Assembly (NCBI GenBank): GCA_027858595.1
Contig: JAQICK010000317.1
Coordinates: forward strand, 1-7,290
Direction of reading: 5' to 3'
Length of the DNA stretch: 7,290 bases
From: Melioribacteraceae bacterium
GTDB taxonomy: Bacteria; Bacteroidota; Ignavibacteria; Ignavibacteriales; Melioribacteraceae
Shown: one piece after another, positions 1 through 4,914 of the stretch
How positions within the stretch are numbered: the stretch's first letter is position 1
How the letters are laid out: each line of letters opens with the position of its first letter
Made by a program: the position numbers and the translations under genes
The notes under the pieces: generated by a model
The model's database searches: none
The model's input: the letters and a program-made list of their open reading frames with translations, nothing else
Told to the model about the DNA's origin: nothing

Positions 1-431
1 CTTATAAACAAACTAGTTTTTTTATCTGGACTAAGATATTTCCCCTCAAACTTTGATGATAATTCAGTGATGGATTTTTGAATTGAAAGCAATATTTCTT
101 TGTCCTCAAAAACATTAAAGATATTATGTCCAACTAATAAATCTTTGCTATACCCAACGATTTCTGAAAACTTATCATTACAATCAACAACAGTTCTTTC
201 ATCGTCAAAGTAAACAATTCCAAGGTATGGTTGCGAGTAGATTAGGTTATGCCTAATTTCAATGATGCTAGAGGCTCTTCTTGATTTTTCTAATTCAAGT
301 TTTAGTTTAATTAAATCAAGTTCGTTTGAGTCAAATTTCTCTCCACGCATTACTTCCATGAAAGATAATTTTTTCTTTAGCTCTTTAATTTGATCTAGTA
401 ATTTATTTGCAGGCTTGTCAGGAACAGACAT
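1..431 (-). CDS. PAS-domain sensory/regulatory protein, N-terminal part only
   Basis: The first 143 codons of this gene are visible; it runs off the left edge, so the output module is unknown. The first ATG in the frame (complement of 429-431) is used as start; an in-frame TAA lies upstream at 486-488, and no clear Shine-Dalgarno sequence is seen. Residues about 7-56 are rich in Leu, Lys and Glu with heptad-like spacing, suggesting a coiled coil. Residues about 62-143 look like a PAS domain: YLGIVYFDDERTVVDCND, then FSEIVGYSKDLLVGHNIF, matching the usual N-x-x-F-x-x-x-x-GYS-x-x-x-x-x-G pattern. No signal peptide or membrane segment appears in the visible part, so it is probably cytoplasmic. 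PAS domains sense small ligands, redox state or light and often sit in histidine kinases or diguanylate cyclases; which applies here cannot be seen. It follows dnaA by 78 bp on the same strand and could be co-transcribed with it. Confidence 0.8.
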   Translation of the reverse strand, partial: MSVPDKPANKLLDQIKELKKKLSFMEVMRGEKFDSNELDLIKLKLELEKSRRASSIIEIRHNLIYSQPYLGIVYFDDERTVVDCNDKFSEIVGYSKDLLVGHNIFNVFEDKEILLSIQKSITELSSKFEGKYLSPDKKTSLFI

Positions 432-509
432 TCTAATCTTTAATATTTTGAAATGGCTAAGTCTTAAATATTGTGAAAGATAGTATTAAATTCAACACAT
501 TTTTTTGTG

Positions 510-1928
510 CTACGAAACACCAAGTTCAATCTTGTTACGTAAAGATTCAACTATTCCTTTGGTTGATGAATCGTCAGAAAGAAGTTGCTCAATGCCATTG
601 CACGCATGAATTACAGTAGAATGATCTCTTCCGCCAAAATGTAAACCTATAGTTTTAAGCGATGATTTTGTAAGCTTTTTGGAAAGGAACATTGCAACTT
701 GACGTGCTAGAACTACTTCTTTTTTTCTATTTTTTTCTCGCACTTTATTTTCATCAACTTCAAAATAGTTGCAAACTATTTGTGTGATATAATCAATTGA
801 AATATTCACTTGTCGCCCGGTAGCAATTTCGCTAACAGCTTTTCTTGCAAGTTTCATATCAATTTCTTGTGAATTTAGAGAAGCACTTGCAAGTATCTTA
901 ATTAACGAGCCTTCCAATTCTCTAATATTGGATGTGATATTATAAGCCATATATTCTAGGATATCGTTTGGAATAGTGATACCGTAGTTTTCTGCTTTGT
1001 TTTTCAAAATTGCAATTCGTGTTTCAAAATCGGGTGCTTGAATATCTGCGGTTAATCCCATCTGAAATCTTGATACCAAACGTTCGTTTAACCCTTTTAA
1101 ATCCTTTGGTGCCTTATCGGATGAAAGAATAATTTGCTTACCTGCTTGGTGAAGAGTATTAAAAATATGAAAAAAGTAATCCTGGGTTTTTTCTTTTCCA
1201 ATTAAAAATTGAATATCATCAATAATTAATGTGTCCATATTTTTATAGAAACTTGAGAACTCATTTGCGTTTCCACTCTGAATGGCATCAATAAATTCAA
1301 TTGTAAATTGTTCAGATGATAAATAAACAACTTTTTTAGTTGGGTCTTTCTCTTTTATTCTATTTCCAATAGCCTGAATAAGATGAGTTTTACCAAGACC
1401 AACGCCACCATAAATAAAGAATGGATTAAAAGATGTTTCTCCAGTATTTTCACTAATTGCAATTGCAGCGGCTCTAGCTAATTGATTACCTTCGCCCTTA
1501 ATAAAGTTATCAAATTTAAATCTAGGAATTAAGTAACTTTCAAATTCAGGCTCACCATTGCTAACAATTGCATTGGCTTCTTCAATAAGGGAAATAATTT
1601 TTGGGGGTTTATCTTCAAGTATATTAAATGCTTCTAAGTTTGCTTCCTTTTCATCACGTAGAACGTAATGCAGTTTCCCATCAGTTTCTAAAATTTGACG
1701 CACAACATTATTAATGATAGTATTGTAATGTTCTTCAATCCATTCTATAAAGAAATCGTTTGGAACTTCTATTTTTAAAATGTTGTCGGTATAGCTAATT
1801 GGTTTTATAGGAAGAAACCAGGTACTATATGTTAACGCAGGCACATTTTCTTTTATAAGCGATAAACATTTTTTCCAGATTTCTTTTGAATCTGATTTCA
1901 CATAATTTTCTTTTACACTAACGTCCAA
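510..1928 (-). CDS. dnaA: Chromosomal replication initiator protein DnaA
   Basis: DnaA binds DnaA boxes at oriC, forms an ATP-dependent filament, melts the origin and helps load the helicase. All four domains are present in 472 residues, a normal length. Domain I is about 1-90 (W18, TWFLPIKP at 36-43). A variable linker follows. The AAA+ ATPase domain runs about 132-350, with Walker A GGVGLGKT at 174-181, Walker B LIIDDIQ at 234-240, the NERLVSRF box at 281-288 carrying the likely arginine finger, and sensor 2 NIRELEG at 334-340. Domain IV is the helix-turn-helix, about 372-472, with the DnaA signature HFGGRDHSTVIHACN at 430-444. The listed start is TTG, directly after an in-frame TAA (complement 1935-1937). 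GTG at codon 10 is the alternative; no ATG occurs in the first 230 codons. A consensus DnaA box sits 6 nt upstream, so autoregulation is likely. No dnaN follows it in this window. Confidence 0.98.
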   Translation of the reverse strand: MDVSVKENYVKSDSKEIWKKCLSLIKENVPALTYSTWFLPIKPISYTDNILKIEVPNDFFIEWIEEHYNTIINNVVRQILETDGKLHYVLRDEKEANLEAFNILEDKPPKIISLIEEANAIVSNGEPEFESYLIPRFKFDNFIKGEGNQLARAAAIAISENTGETSFNPFFIYGGVGLGKTHLIQAIGNRIKEKDPTKKVVYLSSEQFTIEFIDAIQSGNANEFSSFYKNMDTLIIDDIQFLIGKEKTQDYFFHIFNTLHQAGKQIILSSDKAPKDLKGLNERLVSRFQMGLTADIQAPDFETRIAILKNKAENYGITIPNDILEYMAYNITSNIRELEGSLIKILASASLNSQEIDMKLARKAVSEIATGRQVNISIDYITQIVCNYFEVDENKVREKNRKKEVVLARQVAMFLSKKLTKSSLKTIGLHFGGRDHSTVIHACNGIEQLLSDDSSTKGIVESLRNKIELGVS

Positions 1929-1934
1929 TTTTAC

Positions 1935-1943
1935 TTATCCACA
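1935..1943 (+). promoter_or_regulatory. Consensus DnaA box (TTATCCACA) at the dnaA start
   Basis: TTATCCACA is a perfect match to the strong DnaA box consensus TTWTNCACA. It ends 6 nt from the TTG start codon of dnaA and, read on the dnaA strand, supplies both the GGATAAG that could act as a weak ribosome binding site and the in-frame TAA upstream of the start. DnaA bound here would cover the translation initiation region in DNA, fitting autorepression of dnaA and/or origin function. Confidence 0.8.
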
Positions 1944-2020
1944 TTTAGCAATTTTTTAAAAGATTCATTTTTAGCTATTTTTTATTGTTAGGGGAAAACA
2001 AATACTTCCCTCTCAACAAC

Positions 2021-2029
2021 TTATCAACA
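2021..2029 (+). promoter_or_regulatory. Probable DnaA box (TTATCAACA)
   Basis: TTATCAACA differs from TTATCCACA only at position 6. The identical 9-mer, followed by the same T, recurs at 2171-2179, which argues for function rather than chance. It lies 86 bp from the consensus box in the same orientation. Confidence 0.55.
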
Positions 2030-2073
2030 TTAAAAGAATTTTATAACATCCTATAAAACAATCAATTACAAGA

Positions 2074-2082
2074 TGTTGTTAA
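2074..2082 (-). promoter_or_regulatory. Weak DnaA-box-like site (TTAACAACA)
   Basis: Read on the minus strand the site is TTAACAACA, one base away from the repeated TTATCAACA sites and two from consensus. It is the only inverted-orientation candidate in the gap. It could be a low-affinity site, but such matches are expected by chance in AT-rich DNA. Confidence 0.25.
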
Positions 2083-2135
2083 AACACAATAATCAAACAC
2101 AATTTTTTTTGAACTATTTTTTGATTTTTTTGAAG

Positions 2136-2151
2136 TGTGAAACGTTTCACA
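2136..2151. promoter_or_regulatory. 16-bp perfect palindrome, LacI-family-operator-like
   Basis: TGTGAAACGTTTCACA is its own reverse complement over all 16 bases. The AAACGTTT core with a central CG is the architecture of LacI/GalR-family operators (compare the E. coli PurR consensus ACGCAAACGTTTGCGT). It lies about 225 bp before the asparaginase start, 207 bp before the dnaA start, and 19 bp before a DnaA-box-like site. No LacI-type regulator is encoded in the window, so the binding protein is unknown; an origin-binding protein is also possible. Confidence 0.5.
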
Positions 2152-2170
2152 AAAATGAGTTGTTAACAAG

Positions 2171-2179
2171 TTATCAACA
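2171..2179 (+). promoter_or_regulatory. Probable DnaA box (TTATCAACA)
   Basis: This is the second copy of TTATCAACA, in the same orientation as the other two main boxes and 150 bp from the first copy. It directly follows the palindrome TTGTTAACAA (2160-2169). Confidence 0.55.
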
Positions 2180-2192
2180 TGGCTAAGCGTTC

Positions 2193-2231
2193 ACTAATTC
2201 TATGTGAAATTAGTCTATTTTTTCTACTTCT
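2193..2231 (+). terminator. Weak terminator-like hairpin in the origin region
   Basis: ACTAATT (2193-2199) and AATTAGT (2208-2214) form a perfect 7-bp stem with an 8-nt loop, followed by CTATTTTTTCTACTTCT. The stem is AT-rich, so it would be weak. If real, it would block plus-strand transcripts from the origin from running into the asparaginase gene. It may instead be a chance inverted repeat. Confidence 0.25.
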
Positions 2232-2299
2232 CCAAATAATAATTCAAAAAAAGTTCTAACTTATTCCTGCATAACAAATTAAATTTTTAGGTTACTATT

Positions 2300-2351
2300 T
2301 AACTCTAATTGTGATAATTTAATAGTCCATTTTATGCAAGTTTTAGAGTTA
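2300..2351. repeat. 9-bp inverted repeat before the asparaginase gene
   Basis: TAACTCTAA (2300-2308) and TTAGAGTTA (2343-2351) are perfect reverse complements, 34 bp apart (centre to centre 43 bp, about four helical turns). A third, one-mismatch copy of the right arm, TAAGAGTTA, lies at 2366-2374, next to the start codon of the downstream gene and overlapping its ribosome binding region. The arrangement would suit a dimeric regulator with separated half-sites, but no such regulator is identified. Confidence 0.35.
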
Positions 2352-2376
2352 TTTTATAAATCGTATAAGAGTTAAA

Positions 2377-3345
2377 ATGAAGAACATAATTATCGTTTTT
2401 ACAGGCGGAACTTTTTCAATGAAAATTGATAAAGTTACTGGCGGAGCAATTCCACATTTTCACGGAAACGAACTTCTTGAAATGATTCCTGAGGCAGGAG
2501 TTGGGGCAAATATTTCTTTGTTCGAGTTCGGAATGTATCCAGGTCCACACATGACACCGGAGTTAATGTTACAGCTTTCGAACAAAATTAATGAGTATGC
2601 TACATCTGACGATATTGATGGAATAATTGTAACACACGGAACCGACACTCTAGAGGAGACAGCTTATTTTTTAGATTTAACAATTAATACTCCAAAACCA
2701 ATTGTAGTAATTGGTGCGATGCGAACAAGCTCCGAGCCAGATTGGGACGGACCCAAAAATTTGCTTGATGCAATTACAATTTGTAATAATGATAACAGCC
2801 GTGATATGGGAGTTCTAGTTTGTCTAAACGGAGAAATTAATGCTGCGAGTGAAGTAACCAAAACTCATACAGAAGATATGGAGACATTTCAAAGCATGGA
2901 TTTTGGTTCAATCGGTTTTGTTGAAAACCAGAAAGTAGTTTTTAATCGATTGCCCAAAAAACTAGAAACAATTGAAACCGAAGGAGTTGTTTCTAATGTT
3001 GATTTAATAAAAGTTTATACTGGAATATCGGATAAGTTTTTTAAGTTTTCGGCTGATAGCGGTGTTGCGGGAATTGTTGTTGAAGCTCTTGGAGTTGGCA
3101 ATGTTCCGCCTGCAGCTTTTGAGGGAATTAAATACGCAGTTGAAAAGGGAATACCAGTAGTTTTAGTTTCACGGTGTCCCACTGGCGAGACTTTAGATAT
3201 CTACAGTTACCCTGGTGCAGGAAAATGGCTTAAAGAATTAGGAGTGATTTTTACAGATTATTTAAATGGTCAGAAAGCTAGAATTAAACTAATGCTTGCG
3301 TTAAATAAGTGCAAAGATAAATCTGAAATATCCAAAATGTTTTGA
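2377..3345 (+). CDS. Asparaginase (asparaginase/glutaminase family), cytoplasmic type
   Basis: The family hydrolyses L-asparagine to aspartate and ammonia. The 322-residue length is normal. Against E. coli AnsB mature numbering the catalytic residues fall at identical positions: TGGTF with T12, HGTDTLEET with T89 and D90, and VTKTHT with K162. The GAMR motif (113-116) and DGPKNLLDA (124-132) are also typical. There is no signal peptide: the protein begins directly with MKNIIIVFTGG, so it should be cytoplasmic. One oddity is the mobile loop after the first motif, which reads VTGGAIPHF (20-28) and shows no tyrosine, although Tyr25 is a catalytic residue in AnsB. A related amidohydrolase substrate is therefore possible. 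The start is the ATG after AAGAG (2367-2371). The next gene on the same strand lies 68 bp downstream with no terminator seen between them. Confidence 0.9.
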   Translation: MKNIIIVFTGGTFSMKIDKVTGGAIPHFHGNELLEMIPEAGVGANISLFEFGMYPGPHMTPELMLQLSNKINEYATSDDIDGIIVTHGTDTLEETAYFLDLTINTPKPIVVIGAMRTSSEPDWDGPKNLLDAITICNNDNSRDMGVLVCLNGEINAASEVTKTHTEDMETFQSMDFGSIGFVENQKVVFNRLPKKLETIETEGVVSNVDLIKVYTGISDKFFKFSADSGVAGIVVEALGVGNVPPAAFEGIKYAVEKGIPVVLVSRCPTGETLDIYSYPGAGKWLKELGVIFTDYLNGQKARIKLMLALNKCKDKSEISKMF

Positions 3346-3413
3346 TGTAAGAAGGGAATGGTGAAAAGCAAGAGGCATTAAGAAAGAATTTGAGAAATAA
3401 ATAAGGTAATAAA

Positions 3414-4754
3414 ATGAGTAAAATTAAAGAAGTAATAAAACGTAATGGCAACATTGTTCCCTTTAATCCCGAAAGAATAATGAACGCAATTTATAGATCC
3501 GCAGTATCTGTTGGCGGTAGAGATAAAGAGACAGCCAAAGACCTTGCCGATAAGGTTGTTGTTGAGATGGAAAATAGAGTGCAAGAAGGTTTTAAGCCAA
3601 ACATAGAAGAAGTGCAAGATGTTGTAGAAAAAGTGTTAATCGAAAATGGACATGCTACTGTTGCAAAAGAATATATTTTATACAGACAGGAGCGAAAAGA
3701 AAATAGAGAATCGAATGCAGACCAGGGAAGCCGAACTGCAGTTAAAATTCCTTGGGAAAAAATTTGGCATGTTTACGATTGGACTGTTGAAAAGGATTTA
3801 AACACTTTTGAAAAAATTAACAAAGAAATTGATAATGGAAATTTTGCCGATGTAGTAAAAGTATCGGAAGCACGATATGAAAATGATGTTGATATAGCAG
3901 CAGAATTAATTTTGCAACGAGCCGATAAATTAAAAATGGTTTTTATTAGTGGTCCATCATCATCGGGTAAAACAACCACAACTATAAAGATTGAGCAAAG
4001 ATTAAAACAAAAAGGTTTAAGTTTTGTTACTCTTAATGTAGATCATTATTTCTTCGATTTAGAATTACATCCAAAAGATGAATTTGGCGATTACGATTTT
4101 GAAACTCCACAAGCATTAGATTTACCATTAATAAATGATCATCTTAAAAAACTTGGTGCTGGTGAGGAGGTTTTAATTCCACATTACGATTTCAAAAAAG
4201 GATTACGGACATTAAACCAAACTCCAGTTCAAATAAAAGATAATGAAATAATTCTTATCGATAGTCTTCACGGACTTTACCCTCAGTTTAGTGAAGGCAT
4301 TGACGAGGAAGTTAAATTTAAGTTATACCTCGAACCACTTGTTCAAATTAAAGATGCTGATAACAAATTTGTTCAGTGGACTGATATTAGATTAATGCGT
4401 AGAATGCTTCGCGATTCTGTTCAACGTGCTTACGACCCACAGCAAACACTTGAGCATTGGCATTATGTTAGAGCAAGTGAATTGCGACACATAATTCCAT
4501 ATAGTAATAATGCCGATTTTATAATTAGCAGCGGAATGCCATACGAACTATCATTATATCGCTCACTTCTCTTTGATAAATTTGGTGAATGGGTTAAAAT
4601 GTTTAAAGATAATCCATTAAAAGAAGATGCATTTGTAAGAGCCGAACGAACTTATAAAATGCTAAAAGGAATTAGACCAATAGAGGACAATTCGGCAGTT
4701 CCAAAAGATTCTGTTTTGCGCGAGTTTATTGGTGGAAGTGAGTTTGAGTATTGA
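3414..4754 (+). CDS. ATP-cone domain fused to a uridine-kinase-like P-loop kinase
   Basis: The 446-residue protein has two parts. Residues 1-95 form an ATP-cone, the nucleotide-sensing domain of ribonucleotide reductases and NrdR: IKEVIKRNGNIVPF at 4-17 and the closing EYILYRQER at 86-94. A linker (about 96-173) leads to a uridine kinase/phosphoribulokinase-type domain. There the P-loop is GPSSSGKTTTT at 180-190, followed by VDHYFF (209-214), DEFGDYDFETPQALDL (222-237), the Walker-B-like region IILIDSLHGLYP (279-290) and RLMRRMLRDSVQRA (326-339), equivalent to RLIRRI-x-RD of uridine kinases. The kinase part resembles the long uridine-kinase-like proteins that usually carry a TGS domain in front. 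Likely role: ATP- or GTP-dependent phosphorylation of a nucleoside, with allosteric control by ATP/dATP; the substrate is inferred only. Archaeal 2-phosphoglycerate kinases also have an ATP-cone, so another small substrate is possible. AAGGT (3403-3407) precedes the ATG. It probably shares a transcript with the asparaginase gene. Confidence 0.85.
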   Translation: MSKIKEVIKRNGNIVPFNPERIMNAIYRSAVSVGGRDKETAKDLADKVVVEMENRVQEGFKPNIEEVQDVVEKVLIENGHATVAKEYILYRQERKENRESNADQGSRTAVKIPWEKIWHVYDWTVEKDLNTFEKINKEIDNGNFADVVKVSEARYENDVDIAAELILQRADKLKMVFISGPSSSGKTTTTIKIEQRLKQKGLSFVTLNVDHYFFDLELHPKDEFGDYDFETPQALDLPLINDHLKKLGAGEEVLIPHYDFKKGLRTLNQTPVQIKDNEIILIDSLHGLYPQFSEGIDEEVKFKLYLEPLVQIKDADNKFVQWTDIRLMRRMLRDSVQRAYDPQQTLEHWHYVRASELRHIIPYSNNADFIISSGMPYELSLYRSLLFDKFGEWVKMFKDNPLKEDAFVRAERTYKMLKGIRPIEDNSAVPKDSVLREFIGGSEFEY

Positions 4755-4797
4755 AAACGTAAGAGGGTAGAAGTTAGAAGTAAGAGAAAAAAAATAG

Positions 4798-4824
4798 AGA
4801 CGACTCAATGAGTTGTCTTTTTTT
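4798..4824 (+). terminator. Rho-independent terminator after the kinase gene
   Basis: AGACGACTC (4798-4806) pairs with GAGTTGTCT (4810-4818) over 9 bp with one G-U pair and an AAT loop, followed by a run of T to 4824. An A tract (4787-4794) upstream extends the structure and would give some function in the other direction. It closes the asparaginase-kinase unit and separates it from icd. Confidence 0.88.
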
Positions 4825-4860
4825 GCATTGATAATAATTTAGAATGTAATGTATCTCAAG

Positions 4861-4889
4861 TTTCATTAAATTGCATCAATGAATATAAT
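4861..4889 (+). promoter_or_regulatory. icd: Possible icd promoter
   Basis: A perfect TATAAT lies at 4884-4889, 25 nt before the icd start codon. The hexamer TTTCAT (4861-4866) is 17 bp upstream of it but is a poor match to TTGACA. A separate promoter is expected here because a strong terminator lies just upstream. If the organism is a Bacteroidota relative, its primary sigma factor may use other motifs, so the exact site is uncertain. Confidence 0.3.
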
Positions 4890-4914
4890 TATTAAATAAA
4901 ATAAAGGTATCGTA

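Larger units (their letters stand above)
1929..2376. other. Candidate replication origin (oriC) in the dnaA upstream gap
   Basis: This 448-bp gap has no credible gene. It carries one perfect DnaA box (1935-1943) and two identical copies of TTATCAACA (2021-2029, 2171-2179), one mismatch from consensus. A weaker match lies on the minus strand (TTAACAACA, complement of 2074-2082). Long T tracts at about 2101-2131 would suit a DNA unwinding element. A 16-bp perfect palindrome (2136-2151) and a 10-bp palindrome TTGTTAACAA (2160-2169) lie just before the third box. Genes on both sides are transcribed away from the gap. In many bacteria oriC lies next to dnaA, which supports the call. It is not proven, because dnaA and oriC can be separate and box number here is small. 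The right part (about 2220-2376) must also contain the promoter of the asparaginase gene. Confidence 0.6.

Noticed and set aside
496..511. Small hairpin (GCACA / TGTGT around an A run, minus strand) just after the dnaA stop
   Set aside because: The stem is only 4-5 bp and no T run follows in the direction of dnaA transcription, so it does not support a terminator call.
2310..2318. TGTGATAAT as a reverse DnaA box
   Set aside because: On the minus strand it reads ATTATCACA, one base short of the spacing in TTATNCACA, so it is not a real match.
2460..2861. Two short minus-strand open frames inside the asparaginase gene
   Set aside because: Both lie opposite conserved catalytic motifs and have no start signal or recognisable domain.
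3378..3617. Open frame on the minus strand across the start of the kinase gene
   Set aside because: It covers the conserved ATP-cone coding region and has a Phe/His/Tyr-rich, non-protein-like composition.
4826..4881. 7-bp inverted repeat CATTGAT / ATCAATG before icd
   Set aside because: Seven-base matches over this distance are expected by chance in AT-rich DNA and it overlaps no clear regulatory signal.
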